Shown here: piece after piece, positions 35,026 to 43,904 of the stretch
Layout: each line of letters starts with the position of its first letter
Numbering within the stretch: the stretch's first letter is position 1
Source: Nocardia sp. BMG111209
Lineage (GTDB): Bacteria; Actinomycetota; Actinomycetes; Mycobacteriales; Mycobacteriaceae
Direction of reading: 5' to 3'
NCBI RefSeq assembly: GCF_000381925.1
Contig: NZ_KB907307.1
Location: 2,542,001 to 2,606,000 of the forward strand
DNA: 64,000 nucleotides
Translations under genes and position numbers: made by a program
The notes under the pieces: generated by a model
The model's database searches: none
The model's input: the letters and a program-made list of their open reading frames with translations, nothing else
Told to the model about the DNA's origin: nothing

Positions 35026-36081
35026 ATGAACTCTCACAACTACTTCCGCCGGACGATAGCCGTCGTCCGCCGTCCCCTGGACCAGCATCGCAAGAGCTCG
35101 CTCGGTGTCACGGCCATGATCGCGCTGGTCGCGGTGCTCGCCGTCGTGGTCGTGATCAATTCCTGGGGGCCCGGGGATCGGCGCTACGACGGCGAATTCG
35201 CGCAGGCGGCCGGGCTGCGCGCGGGTGATCCGATCACCGTCGCCGGCGTACCGGTCGGCACCGTCACCGGCGAACGCCTCGACGGGGACCGCGTCGTCGT
35301 CGGCATGCGGATCCGTGACTCGGTACACCTCGGACGCGACACCCGGGCATCGATCAAGCTGACCACCCTGCTCGGCTCCCGCTACGTCGAATTGCGGCCC
35401 GCGGGTGCGGCCGACCTGCCGCACCAGCGAATTCCGCTGGCGCAGACCGCGGTTCCCTACGATCTGCAACAGGCCCTGCAGGACGCCACCGTCACCTTCG
35501 ACCAACTCGACACCCGGCAACTCGCGGCCTCGCTGAACACCGCGGCCACCCAGCTGGCGGGGCTGCCCGAGGTGCTACCGGACATGCTGCGCAACATCCA
35601 GTCGCTGGCGAACATCCTGGGCCAGCATCGGGATCAGCTGAACTCGCTGCTCACCGGCACCCAGCGGTTGACCGCGCTCGTGTCCGCACAGGAGCAGACC
35701 CTCTCGGCGGTGGTCGGGCAGGGCCGAGATCTGTTGCAGCAGATCGTTGTTCGCCGCGACGCCATCGAGAAGCTGATGGCGGGCACCACCCGGCTGGTCA
35801 CGCAGCTGCGTACCCTCACCGTCGACGACCGGCCGGGGCTGGACCGGCTGCTCGCCGGGCTGAACGGCTTCCTCGGCAGCCTCACCGCACACGACGATCT
35901 GATCCGCAGCTTCCTGCAGATACTTCCGATTCCGGTGCGCAACTTCACCAATGCCACCGGAACGGCCAACGAACTCGAGGTCACCGACACCGCCGGTCCC
36001 CTCATCGACTCGTTCATGTGCGCGCTCAGCGGCCGCGCACAGCAACTGAATCTGCCGCAGTACTTCGAGGACTGCAAATGA
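35026..36081 (+). CDS. mceC: Mce family protein C
   Basis: The third MCE subunit, 351 residues. A membrane segment (about residues 28-46) follows a basic cytoplasmic start, then the MCE domain (about 55-125, AGLRAGDPITVAGVPVGTV). The helical region is predicted to be long and coiled, with repeated QLxxL-type spacing. Two cysteines lie near the C-terminus (SFMCAL and FEDCK). It starts four bases after mceB and overlaps mceD by four. Confidence 0.92.
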   Translation: MNSHNYFRRTIAVVRRPLDQHRKSSLGVTAMIALVAVLAVVVVINSWGPGDRRYDGEFAQAAGLRAGDPITVAGVPVGTVTGERLDGDRVVVGMRIRDSVHLGRDTRASIKLTTLLGSRYVELRPAGAADLPHQRIPLAQTAVPYDLQQALQDATVTFDQLDTRQLAASLNTAATQLAGLPEVLPDMLRNIQSLANILGQHRDQLNSLLTGTQRLTALVSAQEQTLSAVVGQGRDLLQQIVVRRDAIEKLMAGTTRLVTQLRTLTVDDRPGLDRLLAGLNGFLGSLTAHDDLIRSFLQILPIPVRNFTNATGTANELEVTDTAGPLIDSFMCALSGRAQQLNLPQYFEDCK

Positions 36082-37181
36082 GAGCGTCCACCATCGTCGG
36101 ATCGCTGCTGGCGCTGGCGCTGAGCGTGGTCGCCGGTTGCTCCGGTGACGCCACCGGCCTCACCCACCACAACCACACCGTCACCGCCTCGTTCGACAGC
36201 GGCGCCGGACTGTACGTCGGGAATTCGGTCGCCGTACTCGGCATGCCGGTCGGCAAGATCACCCACCTCGAGCCACAGGGCACCCGGGTGGAGGTCACCA
36301 TGGAACTCGAACCGTCGGTCCGGATCCCGGCCGACGCGACCGCGGTCACGGTCTCCACCTCGGTGCTCACCGACCGGCACGTCGAATTCACGCCCGTCTA
36401 CCGCGGCGGCCCGGCGCTGGCCGACCACGCGCACCTGGGGCTCGACCACACCCGCACCCCCGTCGAATTCGACAAACTGCTCGGCGTGGCCGACCGGATG
36501 GCCGGGCAGCTCCAGGGTGACCGGCCCGGCGACGGACCCGTCGCGCGCCTGCTCGCCACCGCGGCGGCCACCACCACCGGCAGCGGTCCCGAGATGAAGG
36601 CCACGCTCGACGCCCTGGCCCGGGCGCTGGCCATGGGCAGCGACGGCGGCGCCGAAACCCGCGGCAAGATCACCGATATCGTCGACCAGCTCGCGCGCCT
36701 GACGAATGCCGCCGCACAGCACGACCAGGAGATCCGGCAGTTCGACACGGCCGCCGGTCAGATGACCGACCTGCTCGCCGATCTCGATCTCGGCAGTGGC
36801 ACCACCGGAACCGCCATCGACGACCTGATCCGGCAGGCCACCGACCTGCTCACCCAGGATCGGCCGGCCATCGCGACGACGGTCGGCGATTCGGCGGTCC
36901 TCCTGCGCACGCTGGCCGACTATCGCGACCAGCTCGCGGAGTTCATCGATCTCAGCCCCCTGCTGCTCGACAACGCTTATGCCGCAGTCGATTTCCAGCA
37001 TCACGGCGTCCGAGCCCATCCACTGCTGGAGAAGATCGTCTTCGACAGCCAGCTGGTGAAGGAGGTCTGCAACTCCCTCGGGCTGCGCCAACTGGGCTGC
37101 GCCACCGGCACATTACAGGATTTCGGGCCCGATTTCGGTCTCACCGCGATGCTCGAAGCTATTGCGAGGCAACAGAAATGA
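36078..37181 (+). CDS. mceD: Mce family protein D, lipoprotein-like
   Basis: An MCE subunit of 367 residues. The N-terminus is a typical lipoprotein signal with the lipobox VVAGC (Cys at about residue 21), rather than a plain anchor. In many mce operons the lipidated subunit is MceE; here both D and E carry lipoboxes. The MCE domain (about 35-115) contains GNSVAVLGMPVGKI. A helical region and a cysteine pair near the C-terminus follow. It overlaps mceC and mceE by four bases each. Confidence 0.88.
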   Translation: MRASTIVGSLLALALSVVAGCSGDATGLTHHNHTVTASFDSGAGLYVGNSVAVLGMPVGKITHLEPQGTRVEVTMELEPSVRIPADATAVTVSTSVLTDRHVEFTPVYRGGPALADHAHLGLDHTRTPVEFDKLLGVADRMAGQLQGDRPGDGPVARLLATAAATTTGSGPEMKATLDALARALAMGSDGGAETRGKITDIVDQLARLTNAAAQHDQEIRQFDTAAGQMTDLLADLDLGSGTTGTAIDDLIRQATDLLTQDRPAIATTVGDSAVLLRTLADYRDQLAEFIDLSPLLLDNAYAAVDFQHHGVRAHPLLEKIVFDSQLVKEVCNSLGLRQLGCATGTLQDFGPDFGLTAMLEAIARQQK

Positions 37182-38293
37182 CAACCAGTTCGCTCAGAGT
37201 GGCGATGGCCGCCGCGTGTGCGGCCGCCGTCGCCGGCGCGGGCAGCGGCTGCGGGGTGGGCCTGGATCGGCTGCCGCTGCCGGCCCCCGGCCCCGGCAGC
37301 GGGACCTACACGATCCACGCCGAGTTCACCAATGCCCTCAACCTGCCGGCCCGGGCGAAGGTGCGCCTCGGCGGCGCCGACGTCGGCGACGTCTCGGGCA
37401 CGGCGGTGCACAACTTCACCGCCGTGGTGACCATGCGGATCCGGCACGATGTCGTGCTGCCGGTGGGCAGCCACGCCGAATTGCGCACCGCCACACCGCT
37501 GGGCGACGTATTCGTCTCGATCAGCCCACCGGCGGACGCCACCGCGGCGACACCGGATCTGCGCGACGGCGACCGCATCCCACTGGATGCCACGTCGGCC
37601 GCGGCCACCATCGAGGAGGTCCTGACCACCGCATCGCTGCTGGTCAACGGCGGCGCCGTGCGCAACCTCACCACGCTGGTCAACGGCCTGGGCAAGGCGG
37701 TCGGCAACCGCGGCGACCAGGTCGCCGACCTCATCGCCGACACCACCCGGCTCGTGCGCGCGCTGGCCGACCGCTCCGCGGACATCAAGGCCGCGCTGAA
37801 CGGGATCGACCGGCTCATCGGCGTGCTGTCCGCGCAGCAGAACACCCTGAACGACTTCGTCGACGCGACCGGACCGGCTATGACCACGATCGACCACAAT
37901 GCCCGGCAGGCCCTGACACTGGTCCGGCAGATCGACGCCATCACCGGCGATCTGGAGAAACTGCCCGCCGTCAACGGCAGCGAGGCCTCCGGCATCATCG
38001 CGAATCTCAACACGATCTCGCGCGAGCTCGCCGCCGCGGCCCACGATCCGAAAGCCAGCCTGAACACCCTCAACGGCGTGATCGGCCCGGTCACCAAGAC
38101 CACCAACGGCGCCGCGGCCCACGCCGACGCAGAATGGTCCGACCTGGCCGTCGGCGCCCTGCCGGACCCGGCCCACCCCGGCGACACCTCCGGCAGTCAT
38201 ATCCCCGACAGCACGGACTGGCAGGCGTTCGTCGGCAGCCTCACCTATACGCTGCTGCGGCTGCGCGACCGAGCGACCGGACCCGGCCGATGA
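37178..38293 (+). CDS. mceE: Mce family lipoprotein E
   Basis: The MceE (LprK-type) lipoprotein subunit, 371 residues. The signal peptide ends in GAGSGC, giving a lipidated Cys at about residue 25. The MCE domain (about 45-130) includes LPARAKVRLGGADVGDV, and the rest is a long helical region ending in a short acidic stretch. It would tether the lipid tube at its position in the ring. The gene overlaps its neighbours by four bases on both sides. Confidence 0.92.
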   Translation: MTTSSLRVAMAAACAAAVAGAGSGCGVGLDRLPLPAPGPGSGTYTIHAEFTNALNLPARAKVRLGGADVGDVSGTAVHNFTAVVTMRIRHDVVLPVGSHAELRTATPLGDVFVSISPPADATAATPDLRDGDRIPLDATSAAATIEEVLTTASLLVNGGAVRNLTTLVNGLGKAVGNRGDQVADLIADTTRLVRALADRSADIKAALNGIDRLIGVLSAQQNTLNDFVDATGPAMTTIDHNARQALTLVRQIDAITGDLEKLPAVNGSEASGIIANLNTISRELAAAAHDPKASLNTLNGVIGPVTKTTNGAAAHADAEWSDLAVGALPDPAHPGDTSGSHIPDSTDWQAFVGSLTYTLLRLRDRATGPGR

Positions 38294-39591
38294 CCCGCCG
38301 TCCGGAACCCCGGCCCGGCCTCCCCCGCCGGTGGCTGCTCGAGCGTCCCAGCGAAATACTGCTGACGGCAGGCGATTTCGCGAAGCGGCGGCGACTGGCC
38401 GGATCGGCCACCGGGCTGGGCCTGGTCTTCGTCCTCGGCCTGCTGTACATGACCTTCGGCGCGCTGGGCGTCGACCCGACCGCTCGAACCACCACGGTGC
38501 GAGTCGAACTCGCCGATTCCGGCGGGCTGCTGCCCGGCCGGGCCGTCGCGCTGCGGGGCGTGCCGGTGGGTAAGGTCCGCTCCGTCGAAATCACCCGCGA
38601 CGGAGTCGTCGCCGTCGCCGAATACGATGCCGCCACCCGGATTCCGGCCGACGGGCAGGTGAGCGTGAAGACGCTGTCGATGGCCGGTGAGCAGTATCTG
38701 GACTTCGAACCTGACCGCGATTCCGGCCCGTATCTGACCAGCGGCTCGGTCGTACCGGCCGACCGCACCTCCACACCGGCCCCGCTGTGGAAGACGCTGG
38801 CCTCGATGGACACCATGCTGGCCCAGATCGATCCGGCCCAGCTGGGGGGCATCATCAAGGAACTGGGCATCGGCCCGGCCGGGCCGCGGAAGCTGGCCCA
38901 GGTGATCGACGGCGGCACCTTCCTCATCGCCACACTGGACTCGGTCCTGCCCCAGACCGTCGGCCTGCTGCGGGACAGTCGCACCGTGTTCACGCTCGTC
39001 GCGGACTCCGGCCCCGGCCTGCAACGAGCCGCGAGCAACACCGATGCGGTGATGCAGGGCGTGGCGAAGATGAACGGCGGCTTCGGCACCCTGGTGGATA
39101 CCACCCCCGCCATGTTGCAGGTGATGGACGGCCTCATCGCCGACAACTCCCCGACCATGGTGCAGTTGCTCGGCAACCTCCTCACCGTCGGTCAGATGGC
39201 CTACGTCCGCATACCCGCGTTCCAGGAGTTCTTCTTCCCGCAGGGGCGGGCGGGATCCACGCTCGGCGCCATCGCGGACGAGGCGATCCACGACGGCGGG
39301 ATCTGGGGAATCGTCAGCCTCTACCCGCATCCGACCTGCGATTACGACCATCCGCGATCACAGCCGTCGCGACCGGACTTCCCCGCGCCGTATCTGTACA
39401 CCTCCTGCCCGGACGACGATCCGTCGGTCCTGATCCGCGGCGCACGCAACGCCCCGCGCCCGCCCGGCGAATCCGACCCCGCGGTGGCGCCACCCGGCCA
39501 CGAACAGGACCGAGCGGGCGAGGTCCCGACCGGCCCGCAGTCCTTCCCACTCACCTACGGCGGACCGGCATACGGCGACCCGCCGAAGTGA
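38290..39591 (+). CDS. mceF: Mce family protein F
   Basis: The sixth MCE subunit, 433 residues and the longest here. A membrane anchor lies at about residues 38-58, and the MCE domain (about 65-145) contains SGGLLPGRAVALRGVPVGKV. A helical region and a Pro/Asp-rich C-terminal tail with cysteines (PTCDYD, YTSCPDDD) follow. It completes the set A to F. The start overlaps mceE (ATGA), and the Mce-associated gene begins 23 bases after its stop. Confidence 0.92.
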   Translation: MTRRPEPRPGLPRRWLLERPSEILLTAGDFAKRRRLAGSATGLGLVFVLGLLYMTFGALGVDPTARTTTVRVELADSGGLLPGRAVALRGVPVGKVRSVEITRDGVVAVAEYDAATRIPADGQVSVKTLSMAGEQYLDFEPDRDSGPYLTSGSVVPADRTSTPAPLWKTLASMDTMLAQIDPAQLGGIIKELGIGPAGPRKLAQVIDGGTFLIATLDSVLPQTVGLLRDSRTVFTLVADSGPGLQRAASNTDAVMQGVAKMNGGFGTLVDTTPAMLQVMDGLIADNSPTMVQLLGNLLTVGQMAYVRIPAFQEFFFPQGRAGSTLGAIADEAIHDGGIWGIVSLYPHPTCDYDHPRSQPSRPDFPAPYLYTSCPDDDPSVLIRGARNAPRPPGESDPAVAPPGHEQDRAGEVPTGPQSFPLTYGGPAYGDPPK

Positions 39592-39614
39592 TCCAGCGAA
39601 TCACGAGGAATCCC

Positions 39615-40223
39615 ATGAACGATATCGACACCGACGTGCACACGGATGCGAAAGACGAGACGGCACAACCCGATTCCGATTCCGCGGAGCCGGAACGGCG
39701 CCGCACCACGGAAATCCGGGACCGGCGGCGGCTGCCGTCCGGGCGCGGCGTCCGCCGCGCCGCCGCCGTCCTGGTCGTCGTCGTCGCGATCGCCGCGACC
39801 ACCCTCGCCGCGATCTTCGGCTGGAAACTGAAGCAGCACAACGATATCGACTCCGCGTCGCAGGCTGCGCTGACCGCGGCGCGCAGTTACGCGGTGACCC
39901 TGACGAATGTGGACGCGAACAATCTCGACGGCAACTTCAAGGCCGTACTCGACGGCGCCACCGGCGATTTCAAGGATATGTACACCCGCTCCAGCGGCCA
40001 GTTGCGGCAGCTGTTGCAGGACAACAAGGCCAGCGGCAAGGGAACCGTCCTGGACGCGGCGGTGAAATCGGCCACGACCCGGAAGGTCGAGGTGCTGCTG
40101 TTCATCGATCAGACCGTCACCAACTCCGCCTCCCCCGACGCCCGGGTGGACCGCAGCCGGGTGGAGATGACGATGGACCTCGTCGACGGCCGCTGGCTGG
40201 CCAGTCGCGTGTTCCTGCCGTGA
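39615..40223 (+). CDS. Mce-associated membrane protein
   Basis: A 202-residue protein of the Mce-associated (Mas) type: an acidic, charged cytoplasmic N-terminus, one membrane helix (about 55-78, AAVLVVVVAIAATTLAAIFG), and an extracytoplasmic alpha+beta domain of NTF2-like shape. Mas proteins stabilise Mce importers. ATG 39615 has CGAGGA about five bases upstream; a GTG overlapping the mceF stop (39588) is the alternative start. It ends next to the acyl-CoA dehydrogenase gene, so the operon continues. Confidence 0.85.
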   Translation: MNDIDTDVHTDAKDETAQPDSDSAEPERRRTTEIRDRRRLPSGRGVRRAAAVLVVVVAIAATTLAAIFGWKLKQHNDIDSASQAALTAARSYAVTLTNVDANNLDGNFKAVLDGATGDFKDMYTRSSGQLRQLLQDNKASGKGTVLDAAVKSATTRKVEVLLFIDQTVTNSASPDARVDRSRVEMTMDLVDGRWLASRVFLP

Positions 40224-40234
40224 AAAGGAAGAAC

Positions 40235-41392
40235 GTGGATTTCTCCTACTCCGACGAGGCCGTGCGGTTCCGCAAGGAAATCCGCACCTGGCTCGCGGCC
40301 CATCTGACTCCGGACGTGATCGCCGCCGGGAAACATCGCGGCACCGACCCCTACGCCTTCGCCACCCTGCTCGCCTGGAACGCGAAGATGGCGGACGCGG
40401 GCTGGGGCGCCGTCGCCTGGCCTCGCGAGTACGGCGGGCGCGAGGCCACGCCGCTCGAGCAACTCGTCTACGCCGAAGAGACGACCCGGGCGAAAGTCCC
40501 GGTCCCGCTGAATATCATCGGGATCAACAACATCGCTCCCGCGATCATGCAGTACGGCACTGCGGCACAACGGCACGAGCTGCTCCTCCGCATGCAGCGC
40601 GCGGACGACATCTGGTGCCAGGGCATGTCGGAGCCCGAGTCCGGATCCGACCTGGCGTCCCTGCGGACCCGCGCGGTGCGCGACGGCGATTCGTTCGTCG
40701 TCACCGGGCAGAAGATCTGGACCTCGCTGGGCCACCGCGCCGACTGGTGCCAGCTCTACGTGCGGACCGACCCCGAAGCGCCACCGCACAAGGGTATTTC
40801 GTGCCTGATCGTGGACATGTCGCTACCGGGCATCGATGCCCGGCCGCTGGTCACCCTGAACGGCGACGCGGATTTCGCCGAAGTCTTCTTCGACGAGGTG
40901 CGAGTACCCGCGGACGCACTGCTCGGTCCGCTCGACGGCGGCTGGCAGGTCGCGGCCACCACCTTGAGCCACGAGCGGGCGGGTGCGGCCCGGCTGTACG
41001 CCGAGATGCGAGTTCGCCTGCTGGACTTGGTTTCCGATCTCGGGACCACCGAGATCAGCGGCCGCGTGGCGACCGACGATCCCGCGGTGCTGCGCCGTCT
41101 CGGCGAACTCGACGTCCGGATCGCCTGCCTGGAGGTGCTGTGCAAGCGCGCGATATCCGCCGGGCTGCACGGCGGTGACGGTTTCGCCGACGCGAGCCTG
41201 GCCAAATCGGTCTGGGGCGAACTGGGTCAGGATCTGGCGGAACTGGCGTTCGACACGCTGTGCGAGGACGGCGCCACCGGACCGTGGGCCGACTTCCGCC
41301 TGACCGCGCGAGCGCTGACCATCGCCGGTGGCACCACCCAGATCAACAAGAACATCACCGCCCGCCGCGTCCTGGGATTGCCACGATCATGA
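40235..41392 (+). CDS. Acyl-CoA dehydrogenase (FadE type), subunit 1
   Basis: A flavin acyl-CoA dehydrogenase of 385 residues with the three family domains: an N-terminal helical domain, a beta domain (MSEPESGSDLASLRTRA and GQKIWTSLGHRADW), and a C-terminal bundle ending in AGGTTQINKNITARRVLGLP. GTG 40235 has AAGGA five bases upstream; an upstream GTG at 40220 overlaps the Mas gene stop. The next gene encodes a second, smaller family member that overlaps it by four bases. Such pairs form alpha2beta2 dehydrogenases that oxidise steroid side-chain CoA esters in mycobacteria. Confidence 0.9.
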   Translation: MDFSYSDEAVRFRKEIRTWLAAHLTPDVIAAGKHRGTDPYAFATLLAWNAKMADAGWGAVAWPREYGGREATPLEQLVYAEETTRAKVPVPLNIIGINNIAPAIMQYGTAAQRHELLLRMQRADDIWCQGMSEPESGSDLASLRTRAVRDGDSFVVTGQKIWTSLGHRADWCQLYVRTDPEAPPHKGISCLIVDMSLPGIDARPLVTLNGDADFAEVFFDEVRVPADALLGPLDGGWQVAATTLSHERAGAARLYAEMRVRLLDLVSDLGTTEISGRVATDDPAVLRRLGELDVRIACLEVLCKRAISAGLHGGDGFADASLAKSVWGELGQDLAELAFDTLCEDGATGPWADFRLTARALTIAGGTTQINKNITARRVLGLPRS

Positions 41393-42492
41393 ACCTCGAA
41401 CCGACCGCCGAACAATCGGCCCTGCGCGAGACGACCCGCCGGTTTCTCGCCGATCAGGCGACCGTGGCGGATCATGTGCGTCCCCTGCTGAACGACCCGA
41501 CCGGCATGACCGACCCGGTCTGGCGGGGTCTGGCCGCGATCGGTGCCACGGCCGTGCTGGTACCCGCCGAGCACGGTGGTCTCGGCCTGTCGATGGTCGA
41601 GGCCGCGATGGTCGGCGAGGAGTTCGGCGCCGCGCTGCACCCGGGCCCGTGGCTGTCGAGCGCCGTCGCCGCCACCAGAGCCCTGCACCGGTTCGGCGCC
41701 ACCGACCCGTACGCCGGCCTCGCCGCGGGGACCACCATCGCGACGGTCGCCCTCCCGTGGGCCGGCGCCTCGGACCTCAGCCACGAACGCGACGGCGCGG
41801 TGCTGCACGGAGTGCTCGACGAGGTACCCGACGCCGCGGCCGCCGACGTCCTGCTGGTGGCGGCCGAGCACCACGGGCCCGCGGTCCTCATCGCCGTGCC
41901 GACCGCGTCACCGGCCGTCCGGATCGAGGCCCGGAGCGGAATCGATCAGAGCCGCAAGATGTTTCGGGTGACCCTCGACGACGCACCGGGTGTGGTGCTC
42001 GCCACCGCGGACTACGACGTGGTCGCGGCGCTGACCGACGACGTCCTGGTCGCCGGCGCGGCCGACGCGCTCGGCGCCGCGAGCCGACTACTGGCCATGA
42101 CGCTGGACCACGCCAAGACGCGCCGGCAGTTCGGACGGCCCATCGGCGGCTTCCAGGCTGTGGCCCACCTCTGTGTCGACATGTACGAGACGGTCGAACT
42201 CGCCCGCAGCGCGGTGATGTACGCCTCGTGGGCCGCGGACGCCGCCGATCCCGCCGAGCGCCACCTCGCCGCACTGCGAGCCAAGGCCCTCTCCGGCCGC
42301 CTGGCCGGCGTGGGCGATCAGGCCATCCAGGTGTTCGGCGGTATCGGCTACACCTGGGAGCACGACGCACACCTCTACCTCAAGCGACTGCTGAGCTACA
42401 GCCGCCTGCTGGGCAGCCCCGATCGCTACCTGGAACGGGTCGGCCGGGAACTGGTGCGCAGCCACGAGACGAGCAACCGGACCGGGATGTGA
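41389..42492 (+). CDS. Acyl-CoA dehydrogenase (FadE type), subunit 2
   Basis: The 367-residue partner of the preceding dehydrogenase. The FAD-binding C-terminal features are present (AKTRRQFGRPIGGFQAVAH and QVFGGIGYTWEHDAHLYLKR). The middle domain is reduced and lacks a clear substrate-binding S-x-S stretch, and the start (PTEEQSAL-like) is short. This division of labour, one subunit holding most of the FAD site, matches the heteromeric FadE28/FadE29-type enzymes. The four-base overlap indicates coupled synthesis. It is the last gene of the operon. Confidence 0.9.
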   Translation: MNLEPTAEQSALRETTRRFLADQATVADHVRPLLNDPTGMTDPVWRGLAAIGATAVLVPAEHGGLGLSMVEAAMVGEEFGAALHPGPWLSSAVAATRALHRFGATDPYAGLAAGTTIATVALPWAGASDLSHERDGAVLHGVLDEVPDAAAADVLLVAAEHHGPAVLIAVPTASPAVRIEARSGIDQSRKMFRVTLDDAPGVVLATADYDVVAALTDDVLVAGAADALGAASRLLAMTLDHAKTRRQFGRPIGGFQAVAHLCVDMYETVELARSAVMYASWAADAADPAERHLAALRAKALSGRLAGVGDQAIQVFGGIGYTWEHDAHLYLKRLLSYSRLLGSPDRYLERVGRELVRSHETSNRTGM

Positions 42493-42539
42493 ACACCTGC
42501 CGCCGCCGCATGGCCGACCCGTGAGCCGCGTCCGGACGG

Positions 42540-42555
42540 TCCGCCGATCGGCGGA
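42540..42555. terminator. Palindrome between convergent fadE and arsC genes
   Basis: TCCGCCGA and TCGGCGGA form a perfect 16-base palindrome in the 139-bp gap between two convergent genes. It could fold as a cruciform or two-way terminator; no U tract follows. Confidence 0.4.
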
Positions 42556-42631
42556 GGCACCGGCCCGCCGATAACCGGAGACGCGGCCGCGCTCGCCGTC
42601 CCGGTGGAGAACGTTTGCCCGACAAGGTGAT

Positions 42632-43042
42632 TCAGGTGCCGGGGAGCAGTTCGGCGACGAGTTCCTGCACGAGTGCACGGATGTCGTCGCGGATCGCCCG
42701 GACGGTGGCGATGTCCTGACCGGCCGGGTCGCGCAGTGTCCAGTCGCGGTACTCGACGCCGGGGAAATACGGGCAGGTGTCGCCGCAGCCCATGGTGACG
42801 ACCACGGTGGAGGTCGCGACGGTATCGGCGGTGAGGATCTTCGGCGTCGCGGTGGTGATGTCGATGCCGACTTCACGCATGACCGCGACGGCGGCGGGAT
42901 TGATCCGGTCGGCGGGTTCGGTACCGGCGGACCGGACCTCGACGGCATCACCGGCGAGCGCGGTGAGGAAGCCCTGAGCCATCTGCGAGCGTCCGGCGTT
43001 GTGGACACACACGAACAACACGCTGGGTGGGGTGGAAGTCAT
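42632..43042 (-). CDS. arsC: Arsenate reductase, low-molecular-weight phosphatase type
   Basis: A 136-residue ArsC of the phosphatase-like family, which reduces arsenate to arsenite. The P-loop CVHNAGRS (nucleophilic Cys12, Arg18) is intact. The redox relay cysteines are in TMGCGDTCP (about residues 85-90), as in thioredoxin- or mycothiol-linked enzymes. It is the last gene of the cassette that also encodes an aquaporin and an ArsI-like protein, 16 bp after the aquaporin stop. Confidence 0.92.
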   Translation of the reverse strand: MTSTPPSVLFVCVHNAGRSQMAQGFLTALAGDAVEVRSAGTEPADRINPAAVAVMREVGIDITTATPKILTADTVATSTVVVTMGCGDTCPYFPGVEYRDWTLRDPAGQDIATVRAIRDDIRALVQELVAELLPGT

Positions 43043-43058
43043 TGCGCAGCAAGTTCTT

Positions 43059-43904
43059 TCAGTCAGCGGTGGCAGGCTCGGCGACGGCGGTCCCGGCGAC
43101 GGCGGTCTCCGTCCCGGCGGTGGCAGTGGCGGGGTTGACGGCGGCGGTGGTCCCGGCGGTCCGGGTCCCGGTGGTGGCGGTCTCGGCGGTGGCGTCGGCG
43201 ACGGCGGTAGTTCCGTCGGTAGCGGATGGCGTGGGGTAGCAGAGTGTGGCTATGGCGAGGCCGAGTAGTGCGCCGAGCAGTTGGGCGGCGATGAACGCGG
43301 GGGCGGAGGTGGGGGCGATGCCGGCGAAGCTGTCGGTGAACATGCGGCCGATCGTGACGGCGGGGTTGGCGAAGCTGGTCGACGAGGTGAACCAGTAGGC
43401 CGCGCCGATCCACGCCGCGACCGCGGCCGGGGCGACAGCGGTGCGGCCGGTGCGGGCCAAGGCGGTGACGAGCGCGATCAAGCCTGCGGTGGCGACGATT
43501 TCGCCGAGCAGGTGCCCACCCGTGACGCGGTGGTGCGCCGAGATGTGCACGGCGGCCTGATCGAACATCGCGTCGGCGACGACCGTGCCCGCGACCGCAC
43601 CGCCGGTCTGCGCCGCGATGTAGGCAACGGTGCCCGCGAGACCGGCCAGGGTGCGGCGGCCGGTCAGCCAGTCGGCCAGTGACACAACCGGATTGAGGTG
43701 AGCGCCGGAGACCGGTCCGAACAGCAGGATCACCACGGCCAGCCCGAGGACGGTGGCGGTGGAGTTCTCCAGCAGCTCCAGACCGGGCTGACCGGGCGAC
43801 AGCTGCTGTGCGGCGATACCGGACCCGACGACGACCGCGACCAGCACACCGGTACCAATGAACTCGGCCAGCAGCGCTCGCCCGGTGGAGGTCAGCCGCA
43901 GCAC
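43059..43904 (-). CDS. Aquaporin of the arsenic cassette
   Basis: A major intrinsic protein of 281 residues with six membrane helices and both half-helix motifs: NPVVSLADWL (NPV) and ANPAVTIGRMF (NPA). Aquaglyceroporin-like channels in ars operons let arsenite produced by ArsC leave the cell. The C-terminal 60 residues are an Ala/Thr-rich tail encoded by a GGCGGT-type repeat, probably without fold. GTG 43904 overlaps the ArsI-like stop by 13 bases; the ribosome-binding site is weak, suggesting translation coupled to the upstream gene. Confidence 0.88.
   Translation of the reverse strand: MLRLTSTGRALLAEFIGTGVLVAVVVGSGIAAQQLSPGQPGLELLENSTATVLGLAVVILLFGPVSGAHLNPVVSLADWLTGRRTLAGLAGTVAYIAAQTGGAVAGTVVADAMFDQAAVHISAHHRVTGGHLLGEIVATAGLIALVTALARTGRTAVAPAAVAAWIGAAYWFTSSTSFANPAVTIGRMFTDSFAGIAPTSAPAFIAAQLLGALLGLAIATLCYPTPSATDGTTAVADATAETATTGTRTAGTTAAVNPATATAGTETAVAGTAVAEPATAD
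43065..43230 (-). repeat. Low-complexity GCC/GGC-rich tract at the aquaporin 3' end
   Basis: Short units of the GGCGGT / GGCGAC type repeat imperfectly over about 165 bases and encode the Ala/Thr-rich tail of the aquaporin. Such tracts expand and contract by slippage. Confidence 0.6.

Noticed and set aside
42999..43268. Glycine-rich PE_PGRS-like ORF
   Set aside because: It is the antisense reading of the repetitive aquaporin tail; no PE domain.
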